Source: Polaribacter sp.
GTDB taxonomy: Bacteria > Bacteroidota > Bacteroidia > Flavobacteriales > Flavobacteriaceae
Assembly (NCBI GenBank): GCA_028336245.1
Contig: JAOKTT010000013.1
Coordinates: 1-36,499 of the forward strand
Direction of reading: 5' to 3'
DNA length: 36,499 bases
How positions within the stretch are numbered: the stretch's first letter is position 1; each line of letters opens with the position of its first letter. The translations under genes and the position numbers were made by a program. The notes under the pieces were generated by a model. That model was given only the letters and a program-made list of their open reading frames with translations, had not been told where the DNA came from and ran no database searches. Of the stretch, positions 1-9,244 are shown in pieces.

Positions 1-2
1 TT

Positions 3-71
3 CCTAACGATGCCTACCTAAGAAATACAAAACCTAAAATTATTGCAAAGGCCAGCAATTATAAAAATTAA
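3..71 (+). CDS. possible 3' end of an upstream gene (partial)
   Basis: Frame 3 is open from the window edge to a TAA at 69-71 and gives 22 residues with believable codon choice (PNDAYLRNTKPK... ending SNYKN). This could be the C-terminus of a gene that begins outside the window. The stretch is too short to name a family, and an open run of this length can occur by chance. From 72 to 210 I see no other supported gene. Confidence 0.3.
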   Translation, partial: PNDAYLRNTKPKIIAKASNYKN

Positions 72-210
72 ATATGCGAAAAAATAGCAGTATCCCAACT
101 GTCGCTATCCTTCACATGCATAAAAACACTAGAAACCAGCTTTCCTAAACATCCAAATAAGAGCAGCAACCCATAAAAATAGGCAGGGAAATAATAAGTA
201 CACATATATA

Positions 211-241
211 TTGTGTAAAAAATTGTTTTCTAATATCTTTG
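211..241 (+). promoter_or_regulatory. thrS promoter, Bacteroidota type
   Basis: TTG at 211-213, a 20 bp spacer, then TATCTTTG at 234-241. This matches the Bacteroidota primary sigma consensus (TTG / TAnnTTTG). It predicts transcription starting near 248 and a leader of under 20 nt before the thrS ATG at 265. Confidence 0.75.
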
Positions 242-264
242 CGTTCTCAATTTACAAAGCTTAG

Positions 265-2205
265 ATGATTAAAATTACTTTACCTGACGGAACTATTAAA
301 GAATTTTCTAGAAGCAGCACTCCAATGGAGGTTGCAAAAAGTATCAGTGAAGGGTTTGCTAGAAACGTAATTTCAGCAAATTTTAATGGAACTACCATTG
401 AAACTTCCACTCCTCTAACCACAGATGGTTCCTTAACTTTATACACCTTTAATGATCCTGATGGAAAAAAAGCTTTCTGGCATTCTTCTGCTCACGTATT
501 GGCAGAGGCCATCTTAATCTTTTACCCAAAAGCAAAATTAACTATCGGCCCAGCAATAGACACTGGTTTTTACTATGATGTAGATTTAGAGGAAGCTGTA
601 ATCTCTGATAAAGATTTCAAAGAGATAGAGACCAAGTTTCTAGAGATTGCCCGAGGAAAACATGAATTTTCTATCCGATCTGTTTCGAAAGCTGATGCTT
701 TGTCAAAATACACTGCAGAGAATAATCCCTATAAAATAGAATTAATAGAAAACTTAACGGATGGCGACATTACCTTCTGTGACCACAGTGATTTTACAGA
801 CCTCTGTAGAGGAGGACACATTCCGAATACTGGAATTATAAAAGCAATAAAAATAATGAGTGTTGCCGGAGCTTATTGGAGAGGTGACGAAAAAAATAAT
901 CAGTTGACCCGAGTTTATGGAATTAGCTTTCCAAAACAAAAGCTACTGACAGAATATCTTGAACTTTTAGAAGAAGCTAAAAAAAGAGATCACAGAAAAC
1001 TTGGAAAAGAGTTAGAATTATTTACTTTCTCTCAAAAAGTGGGTGCTGGTTTGCCTTTATGGCTTCCTAAAGGAGCTGCTTTGCGCGGACGCCTTGAGGA
1101 TTTCTTAAAGAAGGCTCAGAAAAAAGCTGGCTATGAAATGGTCATGACACCGCATATTGGTCAGAAAGAACTCTATGTTACTTCTGGACATTATGAGAAA
1201 TATGGGGCAGATAGTTTTCAGTCGATAAAAACGCCTAAAATGGATGAAGAGTTTTTATTAAAACCTATGAATTGCCCACATCATTGTGAAGTATACAATT
1301 TCAAACCATACTCTTATAAAGATTTACCAAAACGTTTTGCAGAGTTTGGTACCGTATATAGATATGAACAGAGTGGAGAACTACACGGATTAACACGTGT
1401 TAGAGGTTTTACACAAGATGATGCTCATATTTTCTGTACTCCAGAACAATTAGACCAAGAATTTAAAGATGTTATTGACTTAGTATTGTATGTCTTTAGT
1501 TCTTTAGGTTTTGAAGACTTTACAGCGCAGGTCTCTATCCGAGATAAAAATACACCAGAAAAATACATTGGTGATGTTTCCACATGGGAAATTGCTGAAA
1601 ATGCAATCATAAGTGCTGCAACTGACAAAGGTTTAACTTTTGTAGTCGAAGAAGGTGAAGCCGCTTTTTACGGACCTAAATTAGACTTCATGGTAAAAGA
1701 CGCTTTGGGCAGAAGTTGGCAGCTTGGAACCATTCAAGTGGACTATAATTTACCCAAACGTTTCGATTTAACGTATAAAGGTGCAGATAATCAACTACAC
1801 AGACCTGTAATGATTCACAGAGCTCCTTTTGGTTCTATGGAGCGTTTTATTGCGGTATTACTGGAGCATACGGGAGGTAACTTCCCACTTTGGCTGACTC
1901 CAGATCAAGTTATCTTATTGCCAATCAGTGATAAATATCAAAAATATTCCGAAAAAGTTTTAGAATCGTTAGAAAATTCCGAAATTCGCGCCCTCGTAGA
2001 CAACCGAAATGAAAAAACGGGACGAAAAATACGGGATGCAGAAGTTAGCAAAACACCGTATATGGTGATTGTTGGTGAGAAAGAAGAGCAAGAGGGTACG
2101 GTTTCTGTGCGAAAACATGGAGACGGAGATCTTGGAACCTTTACGATTGAAGAATTTATTTCTTTAATTAAAACAGAAGAAAGCAATACATTGAAGAAAT
2201 TTTAA
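265..2205 (+). CDS. thrS: threonine--tRNA ligase
   Basis: Cytoplasmic enzyme that charges tRNA-Thr with threonine. At 646 residues it has the usual bacterial length and domain order: an N-terminal TGS domain (about 1-62), the editing/SAD domain with the HxxxH pair (H73, H77) and the later CRGGHIPNTG segment, the class II catalytic core with motif 2 (RYEQSGELHGLTRVRGFTQD) and motif 3 (HRAPFGSMERF), and a C-terminal anticodon-binding domain. The ATG lies just downstream of a consensus promoter. It heads the translation cluster followed by infC, rpmI and rplT. No lesion is seen. Confidence 0.98.
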   Translation: MIKITLPDGTIKEFSRSSTPMEVAKSISEGFARNVISANFNGTTIETSTPLTTDGSLTLYTFNDPDGKKAFWHSSAHVLAEAILIFYPKAKLTIGPAIDTGFYYDVDLEEAVISDKDFKEIETKFLEIARGKHEFSIRSVSKADALSKYTAENNPYKIELIENLTDGDITFCDHSDFTDLCRGGHIPNTGIIKAIKIMSVAGAYWRGDEKNNQLTRVYGISFPKQKLLTEYLELLEEAKKRDHRKLGKELELFTFSQKVGAGLPLWLPKGAALRGRLEDFLKKAQKKAGYEMVMTPHIGQKELYVTSGHYEKYGADSFQSIKTPKMDEEFLLKPMNCPHHCEVYNFKPYSYKDLPKRFAEFGTVYRYEQSGELHGLTRVRGFTQDDAHIFCTPEQLDQEFKDVIDLVLYVFSSLGFEDFTAQVSIRDKNTPEKYIGDVSTWEIAENAIISAATDKGLTFVVEEGEAAFYGPKLDFMVKDALGRSWQLGTIQVDYNLPKRFDLTYKGADNQLHRPVMIHRAPFGSMERFIAVLLEHTGGNFPLWLTPDQVILLPISDKYQKYSEKVLESLENSEIRALVDNRNEKTGRKIRDAEVSKTPYMVIVGEKEEQEGTVSVRKHGDGDLGTFTIEEFISLIKTEESNTLKKF

Positions 2206-2275
2206 TTAATTTTGACATTCGATAAAAGCTAAAGGTCCTAAAAAGACCATAAGTTAAATTTAAAATTTACAAGTC

Positions 2276-2836
2276 ATAGCAATACGTAGAAGCAGGTCGA
2301 GAAGACCGTTAAGAGTAATCAAAGAAGATCAACATAGAATTAATGAAAAAATAAGATATGTTGACGAAGTTCGTCTTGTGGGCGAGAATATCGAAGTTGG
2401 TGTATATCCTTTAGAGAAAGCTAAAGAATTAGCCAATGAGCAGGAATTAGATTTGGTAGAAATTTCTCCCAAGGCAAAACCACCTGTTTGTAAAATTATC
2501 GACTATAAGAAATTCTTGTACGAGCAAAAGAAACGCGAAAAATCTTTAAAATCAAAAGCCACAAAGGTAATTGTAAAAGAAATCCGTTTTGGACCTCAGA
2601 CAGATGAGCATGATTATGAATTTAAAAAGAAGCATGCACTCAAGTTCTTGCAGGAAGGCGCGAAGTTAAAAGCATTCGTTTTTTTTAAAGGACGTTCTAT
2701 TATTTTTAAAGAACAAGGGCAAATTTTATTATTAAAATTAGCACAAGAATTAGAGGAAGTTGGTAAAGTAGAGCAATTGCCAAAATTAGAAGGTAAACGT
2801 ATGATTATGTTTATCGCTCCAAAGAAAATGAAGTAA
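2276..2836 (+). CDS. infC: translation initiation factor IF-3, probable ATA start
   Basis: IF-3 binds the 30S subunit, prevents premature joining of 50S and proofreads the start codon. The first standard start in the frame is GTG 2378, but that would remove the conserved N-terminal region. The frame is open upstream to a TAA at 2261-2263 and encodes typical IF-3 sequence: [10 protein letters not shown], then [11 protein letters not shown] and DEVRLVG, continuing into [10 protein letters not shown]. The only sensible initiation codon is ATA at 2276, giving 186 residues; no ATG, GTG or TTG occurs in frame before the conserved segment. Non-canonical starts (AUU) are known for infC in enterobacteria, where they allow IF-3 to repress itself. 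The C-domain ([17 protein letters not shown]... [10 protein letters not shown]) is intact. It lies 70 bp after thrS. Confidence 0.93.
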   Translation: MAIRRSRSRRPLRVIKEDQHRINEKIRYVDEVRLVGENIEVGVYPLEKAKELANEQELDLVEISPKAKPPVCKIIDYKKFLYEQKKREKSLKSKATKVIVKEIRFGPQTDEHDYEFKKKHALKFLQEGAKLKAFVFFKGRSIIFKEQGQILLLKLAQELEEVGKVEQLPKLEGKRMIMFIAPKKMK

Positions 2837-2913
2837 CAATTTCAAAACACCTATAAAGACGTAAAAATCTAGTAGGATAATAATCTTATAAGCAAGATAA
2901 AAACGAAGGAGAG

Positions 2914-3111
2914 ATGCCTAAAATGAAAACCAAGTCTAGTGCCAAAAAACGATTTAAAGTTACTGGTTCTGGAAAAATCAAAAGAAAGCACGCGTTTAAA
3001 AGTCACATCTTAACAAAGAAGTCTAAAAAACGTAAATTAAGGTTAACTCATGACACTTTAGTACATAAAGCGGATAAGTCTAACATTATGCAACAATTAA
3101 ACTTGAAATAA
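2914..3111 (+). CDS. rpmI: 50S ribosomal protein L35
   Basis: A 65-residue, very basic protein of the large ribosomal subunit. It starts [20 protein letters not shown] and continues with the typical [12 protein letters not shown] segment. It lies between infC and rplT in the conserved infC-rpmI-rplT order. Unusually for this window, a purine-rich AAGGAGAG stretch directly precedes the ATG; it resembles a Shine-Dalgarno site but sits very close to the start. Confidence 0.97.
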   Translation: MPKMKTKSSAKKRFKVTGSGKIKRKHAFKSHILTKKSKKRKLRLTHDTLVHKADKSNIMQQLNLK

Positions 3112-3141
3112 GTTTAATTAGGGAATTTTATTATTAACCAT

Positions 3142-3185
3142 GGAGTTAGGCAAAAATAAAAAGTATTCATAAAAGAATCGCCTAC
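3142..3185 (+). promoter_or_regulatory. possible structured leader of rplT
   Basis: The rpmI-rplT spacer can fold: TAGGC (3147-3151) pairs with GCCTA (3180-3184), enclosing an A-rich asymmetric bulge (3152-3162) and an inner hairpin ATTC/GAAT (3165-3168 with 3175-3178, loop ATAAAA). L20 represses its own operon through mRNA structures in several bacteria. This is a candidate for such a site, judged only from base pairing. Confidence 0.35.
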
Positions 3186-3205
3186 TACAAAAAAACATTG
3201 AAATT

Positions 3206-3550
3206 ATGCCAAGATCAGTAAATTCAGTAGCCTCAAGAAAAAGAAGAAAAAAAATCTTGAAGGCAGCAAAAGGGTACTTTGGACGTAGAAAAAACGTTTA
3301 CACGGTAGCAAAAAATGCGGTTGAAAAAGGAATGCTATATGCATACCGTGACCGTAAAAACAATAAGAGAAACTTTCGTTCATTATGGATTGTACGTATT
3401 AACGCTGCAGCTCGTTTACACGGAATGTCTTACTCTCAGTTTATGGGTAAAGTAAAAGCGAATAGCATCGAACTAAACCGTAAGGTTTTAGCCGATCTTG
3501 CAATGAACAATCCACAAGCTTTTAAGGCAGTTGTAGAAAAAATAAAATAA
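3206..3550 (+). CDS. rplT: 50S ribosomal protein L20
   Basis: Large-subunit assembly protein that binds 23S rRNA directly. It has 114 residues and the typical basic N-terminus ([19 protein letters not shown], then [10 protein letters not shown]) followed by the globular domain ([20 protein letters not shown]). It is the last gene of the thrS-infC-rpmI-rplT cluster and is followed by a strong intrinsic terminator. L20 is the autoregulator of this operon in other bacteria. Confidence 0.98.
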   Translation: MPRSVNSVASRKRRKKILKAAKGYFGRRKNVYTVAKNAVEKGMLYAYRDRKNNKRNFRSLWIVRINAAARLHGMSYSQFMGKVKANSIELNRKVLADLAMNNPQAFKAVVEKIK

Positions 3551-3569
3551 ATATAAATTACTTGCTTAT

Positions 3570-3604
3570 AAAAAAACCCAAACGTTTTCGTTTGGGTTTT
3601 TTAT
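3570..3604 (+). terminator. rho-independent terminator after rplT
   Basis: A perfect hairpin AACCCAAACG-TTTT-CGTTTGGGTT followed by a T run. It closes the translation cluster. The A run on the left could support some termination in the other direction, but no minus-strand gene ends here. Confidence 0.93.
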
Positions 3605-3644
3605 TACCTTTATTCTTAAAAAAATGCTATTAAAAATCATACAA

Positions 3645-4226
3645 ATGAACCGACAACTATTCACCTTTGCAGCAATAATAATCACTTCCCTTTCCTTTGC
3701 GCAGGAGCCCCTTATTGAAGACTACTCTTTGAGTGCTCAATTCGATAAACTTTATAGAACATCTTCCAGCTATCAAGCTTACAAGGTTGTTGGAAAAGAA
3801 AAGTATTTACAACTAAAGCAAAATGTTTTAGACTCTTTAAAAATGGCACAGCGTAAAATCTCGGCACAAAATAATTTATTGACAGCAGAGAAAGAAAGCA
3901 ACCAAAGAAACCAGGAAGCTCTTCAAAAGACTTCTTTAGAATTGCAAACCTCTGTGCAAAAAGGAAACTATACCTCTTTCCTTGGTTTACAGGTAAAAAA
4001 AACCAATTATAGCCTTAGCCTGTGGACTTTAATTTTAGCCTTAATATTGACGTTACTTTATTTTATATTTAAATTTTCGAGCAATAATATACTTTCTAAT
4101 AAAGCTCAAAGTGATTTAAAAGATATGGACTTTGAATATGAACAATATCGAAAAAAATCAATCGAAAGAGAACAGAAATTAAGAAGAGCTTTGCAGGATG
4201 AAATCAACAAACAGCGAAATTCATAA
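3645..4226 (+). CDS. membrane-anchored coiled-coil protein of unknown function
   Basis: I chose ATG 3645 (193 residues) over ATG 3624 because it gives a clean signal-like N-terminus (MNRQLFTFAAIIITSLSFAQ) and because a weak -7 element (TACCTTTA, 3605-3612) puts the transcription start near 3619. After the N-terminal hydrophobic segment comes a polar, Lys/Gln/Glu-rich helical region with coiled-coil character (about 45-110), one clear membrane span (about 123-143, LSLWTLILALILTLLYFIF) and a charged C-terminal tail. Similar Bacteroidota proteins are, as I recall, sometimes labelled tRNA (guanine-N1)-methyltransferase, but nothing here resembles a methyltransferase. Function unknown. Confidence 0.8.
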   Translation: MNRQLFTFAAIIITSLSFAQEPLIEDYSLSAQFDKLYRTSSSYQAYKVVGKEKYLQLKQNVLDSLKMAQRKISAQNNLLTAEKESNQRNQEALQKTSLELQTSVQKGNYTSFLGLQVKKTNYSLSLWTLILALILTLLYFIFKFSSNNILSNKAQSDLKDMDFEYEQYRKKSIEREQKLRRALQDEINKQRNS

Positions 4227-4368
4227 ATAATCCTCTTCTACTTTAACGAAAAACAATTTATAGGTAAGGTATTTTCAATTGTAATAAAATTACAGTAATA
4301 ATTAAAATCTACTTTACTACTGCAAAAATATTTTGTAAATTGTTGCACGAACAAACTAATTACAAATA

Positions 4369-5766
4369 TTGAAAATACTACATATCAGTGCAGAATGTTT
4401 TCCAATAGCTAAAGTTGGTGGTCTTGCAGATGTTGTTGGCGCACTTCCGAAATACCAGAAGAATTTAGGCCTTACGAGCAGCGTAGTCATGCCTTATTAC
4501 AACAACACCTTTACACAGAGTAATACCTTTGAAACCGTCTATAACCACTACATTGCTCTTGGTCATGAATACTATCATTTCAAAGTTCTTAAACTGTCCA
4601 ATAATCAACTTGGTTTTGACCTATTTTGTATTGATATTCCCGATTTACTTTACACAGACTTTGTCTATTCTAATGAGGATACCAAACGTTTTTTAGCCTT
4701 TCAAATTGCGACTCTAGATTGGGTTTTAAAGCTGACGGTAAAACCAGATATTATGCATGTACATGATCATCATACAGGATTAATTCCTTTTATGATGTCT
4801 TACAGTTTTAAATATGCAACGCTCAAAAACATTCCTACAGTTTTAACCATTCACAATGCGCAGTATCAGGGATGGTTTCCGCATGCACATGGAGGTTTAA
4901 TTCCGCCTTTCAACTACGAAAACACAGGTTTACTTGATTGGGATGGTAGTATCAACTCCTTGGCAGCAGCTATAAAATGTGCTTGGAGCGTAACTACAGT
5001 TTCTCCTACTTATATGGAAGAATTAAAACTAAAAGCAAACGGACTAGAAGCCTTATTACACCATGAAAGTAAAAAATGTAAAGGTATTTTAAATGGTATT
5101 GATTGGAATGTATGGAACCCTGAAACAGATGAAAGACTTCTAAAAAACTACTCTAAAACTACCGTCATATCTGGAAAAAAAGCAAACAAAAAATGGCTCT
5201 GTAAAGAGTTTAATTTAGATGTTGAAAAGCCTTTGTTTATTTTTATAGGAAGGTTAGTTGGTGAGAAAGGTGCAGATCTTTTCCCTAAAATTTTTAAAAA
5301 AGCACTTACTGAAAATAAAATATCCATCCTTTTGCTTGGTTCTGGACACACAGAAACGGAAACCGAATTAGCAGCAATCCCAAAAGAAAATTTCAATACT
5401 TTTATTGGGTATGACGAAAAACTTGCCCATATTATGTATGCCGGTGCAGATTTTCTATTAATGCCCTCGCGTGTAGAACCTTGCGGTTTAAATCAAATGT
5501 ATTCTTTACGCTACGGCACGGTGCCTATTGTAAACGCTATTGGTGGTTTAAAAGACACCATTATCGATATTGAGAAGACAGCTGGTTTTGGAATTGTTCA
5601 CGACGGGGTTACTCTAGGAAAAGTAACTTCTGCAATTACCAAAGCAACAAATTATTATTATGAAAAAGAATTTAAGAAAAATCTAAAAAAAATAATGTCA
5701 ATAGATTATTCTTGGAATAATTCTGCAGCCGCATACGTGCACTTATATGAATCTCTAAAACATTAA
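4369..5766 (+). CDS. glgA: glycogen synthase (ADP-glucose, GT5)
   Basis: Transfers glucose from ADP-glucose to the non-reducing end of alpha-1,4-glucan. It has 465 residues, normal for bacterial GlgA. The start is TTG 4369 (MKILHISAECFPIAKVGGLA), fixed by the family N-terminus with the KxGGL nucleotide-sugar motif at K15-L19. The N-terminal GT5 domain covers about 1-235 and the C-terminal Rossmann domain includes FIGRLVGEKG and the EPCGLNQMYS loop that binds the donor. glgC begins 3 nt after its stop, so the two are co-transcribed. The 142 bp upstream are AT-rich, with a GTAAT/ATTAC inverted repeat near 4280 but no clear -7 element. Confidence 0.96.
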   Translation: MKILHISAECFPIAKVGGLADVVGALPKYQKNLGLTSSVVMPYYNNTFTQSNTFETVYNHYIALGHEYYHFKVLKLSNNQLGFDLFCIDIPDLLYTDFVYSNEDTKRFLAFQIATLDWVLKLTVKPDIMHVHDHHTGLIPFMMSYSFKYATLKNIPTVLTIHNAQYQGWFPHAHGGLIPPFNYENTGLLDWDGSINSLAAAIKCAWSVTTVSPTYMEELKLKANGLEALLHHESKKCKGILNGIDWNVWNPETDERLLKNYSKTTVISGKKANKKWLCKEFNLDVEKPLFIFIGRLVGEKGADLFPKIFKKALTENKISILLLGSGHTETETELAAIPKENFNTFIGYDEKLAHIMYAGADFLLMPSRVEPCGLNQMYSLRYGTVPIVNAIGGLKDTIIDIEKTAGFGIVHDGVTLGKVTSAITKATNYYYEKEFKKNLKKIMSIDYSWNNSAAAYVHLYESLKH

Positions 5767-5769
5767 ATT

Positions 5770-7032
5770 ATGATAAATGAAAAAGTCCTTGGAATTATTT
5801 TAGGTGGTGGACAGGGGTCAAGATTATATCCCCTCACAAAGGACAGATCCAAACCTGCGGTGCCTATTGCAGGGAAGTATCGCTTAGTAGATATTCCTAT
5901 TTCTAATTGTATTAATGCTGATATCAAAAGGATGTATGTGCTTACGCAGTTTAATTCTGCTTCTCTAAATCAACATATTAAAAATACCTATCATTTTAGT
6001 TTTTTTAGTGATGCTTTTGTTGATGTTTTAGCTGCTGAGCAAACGATGCAAAGTGACAAGTGGTTTCAAGGAACTGCAGATGCAGTAAGGCAAAGTATGC
6101 ATCACTTTTTACAAAATGATTTTGAATATGCCTTAATTTTATCTGGAGATCAGTTATACAATATGGATTTTCGAGATATGATCGAAAAACATAAAGAAAG
6201 TAATGCTGAAATATCTATTGCAACCTATCCAGTAAATGCAAAAGATGCCACTTCATTTGGTTTGCTCAAAACAAATGAAGAAAATGTGATTACTTCTTTT
6301 ATTGAAAAACCAGCTGCTAATTTACTCCCAGATTGGACTTCTGAAGTAAGTGGTGATATGAAGAAGGAAGGCAGGAATTACCTTGCCTCTATGGGTATCT
6401 ATATCTTCAATAGAGACCTGCTCATCAAATTAATGAACAATCCAGATACCATAGATTTTGGAAAAGAAATCATTCCACAATCCATAGAGAAACACAAGAC
6501 ACTAAGTTACCAATATGAAGGCTATTGGACAGATATTGGTAATATAGATTCTTTCTTTGAAGCAAATCTAGGTTTGACAGATGACTTGCCAAAATTTAAT
6601 CTCTATGATAAGAACCGAGTGTATACAAGAGCGCGTATTCTTCCCACTTCAAAAATATCGAACACTCTTTTAAACAAAACTATTATTGCGGATGGTTGTG
6701 TCATCAGTGCAGAAAAAATAGAAAAATCGGTCATTGGTATCCGTTCTCGAATTGGTAAAGAAACAATTGTAACCAATACCTATATGATGGGTAATGACGC
6801 TTATGAATCTTTAGAAGAGATTAAATCGAAAGGTATAGAAAACCAGTTGGGTATTGGAGACCGGTGCTTTATAAATAATTGTATTATTGATAAGAACTGT
6901 AGAATTGGAGATGATACCCGGATTAATGGAGGTTTGCACTTGAAAGACGTTGAAACGAACACCTACTTTGTGAAAGATGGTATTGTCGTTATTAAAAAAG
7001 GGGCAGTTCTTCCGAAAGGAACCGTCATTTAA
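5770..7032 (+). CDS. glgC: glucose-1-phosphate adenylyltransferase
   Basis: Makes ADP-glucose from ATP and glucose 1-phosphate, the committed step of glycogen synthesis. It has 420 residues. The N-terminal nucleotidyltransferase domain begins with LGIILGGGQGSRLYPLT (GGG at 12-14, R18) followed by KPAVPIAGKYRLVDIPISN. Later come YEGYWTDIGNIDSFF and the C-terminal left-handed beta-helix domain (about 295-420, hexapeptide-like). It lies 3 nt after glgA and 31 nt before glgB. Confidence 0.97.
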   Translation: MINEKVLGIILGGGQGSRLYPLTKDRSKPAVPIAGKYRLVDIPISNCINADIKRMYVLTQFNSASLNQHIKNTYHFSFFSDAFVDVLAAEQTMQSDKWFQGTADAVRQSMHHFLQNDFEYALILSGDQLYNMDFRDMIEKHKESNAEISIATYPVNAKDATSFGLLKTNEENVITSFIEKPAANLLPDWTSEVSGDMKKEGRNYLASMGIYIFNRDLLIKLMNNPDTIDFGKEIIPQSIEKHKTLSYQYEGYWTDIGNIDSFFEANLGLTDDLPKFNLYDKNRVYTRARILPTSKISNTLLNKTIIADGCVISAEKIEKSVIGIRSRIGKETIVTNTYMMGNDAYESLEEIKSKGIENQLGIGDRCFINNCIIDKNCRIGDDTRINGGLHLKDVETNTYFVKDGIVVIKKGAVLPKGTVI

Positions 7033-7063
7033 TTGGTTGGAGTTTTCAATTTAAAAACAATAC

Positions 7064-8971
7064 ATGTCTAAAGTTATAGCACATAGTTTATTTACAGATT
7101 TCGATATTAACCTCTTTAAATCTGGCCAACATTACAAATTATACGAAAAATTTGGATCGCATATCATTTCAAAAGCCGGTATGGATGGTACTTATTTTGC
7201 AGTTTGGGCACCCAATGCAAAAGAAGTTTCTGTCATTGGAGACTTCAATCATTGGAATGACCGCGAACACCAATTAAATGTTAGATGGGATGCAAGTGGT
7301 ATTTGGGAAGGTTTTGTTCCATATGCAGGGAAAGGCAACACCTATAAATATAAAATCAAAAGCAGTAGCGATAATGGTGTAACTGAAAAGGCAGATCCAT
7401 ATGCCCGCAGGTGCGAACACCCTCCAAAAACGGCCTCTATCATTTGGGAAGACAGCTATGCTTGGAAGGACAAGAAATGGATGAAGGAACGCAAAAAGAA
7501 CAATGCTTTAGATGCTCCTTATTCCGTTTATGAGGTTCATTTAGGTTCTTGGAGAAGAAAAGTAGCAGAAAATAGATTTCTCAGTTATATAGAATTGGCG
7601 GACGAGCTTGTGTCCTATGTTGCGGAAATGAATTTTACACACGTAGAGTTGATGCCTATTATGGAATTCCCCTATGACCCAAGTTGGGGCTACCAATTAA
7701 CTGGGTACTTTGCTCCTACTTCTCGCTTTGGATACCCAGACGAATTCAAATTCCTAGTAGATAAATTTCATAAAAGAGGCATTGGTGTACTTTTAGATTG
7801 GGTCCCTTCCCATTTTCCTTCAGACCCTCATGGCTTAGGTAATTTTGATGGTTCTTGTTTGTATGAACATCCAGACCCTAGGAAAGGATACCACCAAGAT
7901 TGGAAAAGTCTTATTTTTAATTATGGTAGAAACGAAGTCAAATCATTTTTAATTAGCAATGCCATTTTTTGGCTAGACCAATATCATGCCGACGGTTTGC
8001 GGGTAGATGCCGTTGCTTCGATGCTTTTCCTTGACTATTCGAGAAAAGAAGGTGAATGGGAACCAAATGAATTTGGAGGGAGAGAAAATTTAGAGGCGAT
8101 CTCTTTTATTAAAGAAATGAATGCCGCCGTTTACAAAAATTTCCCTGACGTACAGACCATCGCAGAAGAGTCCACCTCTTTTCCCCAAGTTTCTAGTCCG
8201 GTTTTTTCTGGGGGATTGGGTTTTGGTATGAAATGGATGATGGGATGGATGCACGATTCACTAGACTACTTTGCAAAGGAAACCATCTATAGAGAACATC
8301 ATCAAAATGAACTTACTTTTAGTTTAAATTATGCATTTACAGAAAACTTTATGCTGCCATTGTCCCACGATGAAGTTGTGTATGGTAAAAAAGCTATCGC
8401 AGACAAAATGCCTGGTGATGAATGGCAAAAATTTGCAAACTTACGTTTGTTGTATTGTTTTATGTACATGCATCCTGGTACCAAGTTACTTTTTCAAGGT
8501 TGTGAATTTGGACAAATAAGTGAGTGGAATTTTAATGGCAGTTTAGACTGGCATTTGTTAGAGCACAAAGTTCATAAAGGGGCACAAACTTTGGTAAAGC
8601 ATTTGAACATCTTATATACAACGGAAACGGCATTGTACGAGAAGCAATTTTCTGCTGAAGGATTTGAATGGATTGATCATGGAGATCACCAAAACTCGGT
8701 AATGACATTCCTCCGCAAAGGAAATAATGAAAAAGATACCCTCGTTATTATCTTAAACTTAACAGCCACTCCTCGAGAAAATTATCGAATCGGCCTCCCA
8801 AAATCGGGAACTTTAAAAATGGTTTTTAATAGTGATTCCGCGGTATATAATGGTACAGATAACTTCAAAGATCAGCCGTTAACTTCTGAGCATAAAGCTT
8901 GGAATAATCGCACTCACTCTTTAACATTAAGATTACCTCCATTGGCTATGTTAGCCCTAAAATATCAATAA
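7064..8971 (+). CDS. glgB: 1,4-alpha-glucan branching enzyme (GH13)
   Basis: Cuts alpha-1,4 chains and re-attaches them by alpha-1,6 bonds to branch glycogen. It has 635 residues. An N-terminal CBM48-like domain (about 30-125, YFAVWAPNAKEVSVIGDFN) is followed by the GH13 barrel with its conserved regions: DWVPSHFPSD, GLRVDAVASM (nucleophile Asp), IAEESTSFP (acid/base Glu) and LPLSHDEVV (third carboxylate). A C-terminal all-beta domain ends in LPPLAMLALKY. It is the third gene of the glgACB operon; no frame problem is seen. Confidence 0.97.
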   Translation: MSKVIAHSLFTDFDINLFKSGQHYKLYEKFGSHIISKAGMDGTYFAVWAPNAKEVSVIGDFNHWNDREHQLNVRWDASGIWEGFVPYAGKGNTYKYKIKSSSDNGVTEKADPYARRCEHPPKTASIIWEDSYAWKDKKWMKERKKNNALDAPYSVYEVHLGSWRRKVAENRFLSYIELADELVSYVAEMNFTHVELMPIMEFPYDPSWGYQLTGYFAPTSRFGYPDEFKFLVDKFHKRGIGVLLDWVPSHFPSDPHGLGNFDGSCLYEHPDPRKGYHQDWKSLIFNYGRNEVKSFLISNAIFWLDQYHADGLRVDAVASMLFLDYSRKEGEWEPNEFGGRENLEAISFIKEMNAAVYKNFPDVQTIAEESTSFPQVSSPVFSGGLGFGMKWMMGWMHDSLDYFAKETIYREHHQNELTFSLNYAFTENFMLPLSHDEVVYGKKAIADKMPGDEWQKFANLRLLYCFMYMHPGTKLLFQGCEFGQISEWNFNGSLDWHLLEHKVHKGAQTLVKHLNILYTTETALYEKQFSAEGFEWIDHGDHQNSVMTFLRKGNNEKDTLVIILNLTATPRENYRIGLPKSGTLKMVFNSDSAVYNGTDNFKDQPLTSEHKAWNNRTHSLTLRLPPLAMLALKYQ

Positions 8972-8985
8972 GAAGCGCAAAGAAA

Positions 8986-9022
8986 CTCTTTTTTATTCTG
9001 TTATTAATATGATAAAAAAGAG
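8986..9022 (+). terminator. possible terminator after glgB
   Basis: Inverted repeat CTCTTTTTTAT / ATAAAAAAGAG separated by 15 nt, just after glgB. It is AT-rich and lacks a G+C stem, so this is a weak call. The rest of the 273 bp gap to the next gene is AT-rich, with a short ACGATATCGT palindrome near 9160 and a possible weak -7 (GATTTTTG, 9212-9219). Confidence 0.3.
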
Positions 9023-9244
9023 GAATACTTATTTTAATATTCACAATAAAAGACTGGCTTTTTAAGACTTTAAAAATTCTCATTAAAATCTCGAAAAGAA
9101 ATCACATTTGCCTTATTTTTAAATAAATAAGAAATATTTTAGACCTTAAAAAGGACGAATACGATATCGTTAAAAAGAAATATAAGCTCTAATTATTATC
9201 CAAACTTTCACGATTTTTGTGCGCAGAGATAAACCTCCTATACT

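Noticed and set aside
68-205. Minus-strand ORF of 45 codons (MCTYYFPAYFYGLLLLFGCL...) overlapping the thrS upstream region
   Set aside because: It has a hydrophobic stretch, but I found no promoter or terminator for it, its start overlaps the thrS promoter area and no family is recognised. Likely chance.
1425-1628. Antisense ORF inside thrS
   Set aside because: Shadow of the real gene in another frame; the same holds for other ORFs opposite glgA, GH31, purM, GSIII, prmA, pyrF, icmF and the PLP enzyme.
8331-8519. Plus-strand 62-codon ORF inside glgB
   Set aside because: Different frame of the intact glgB, which covers catalytic region IV here.
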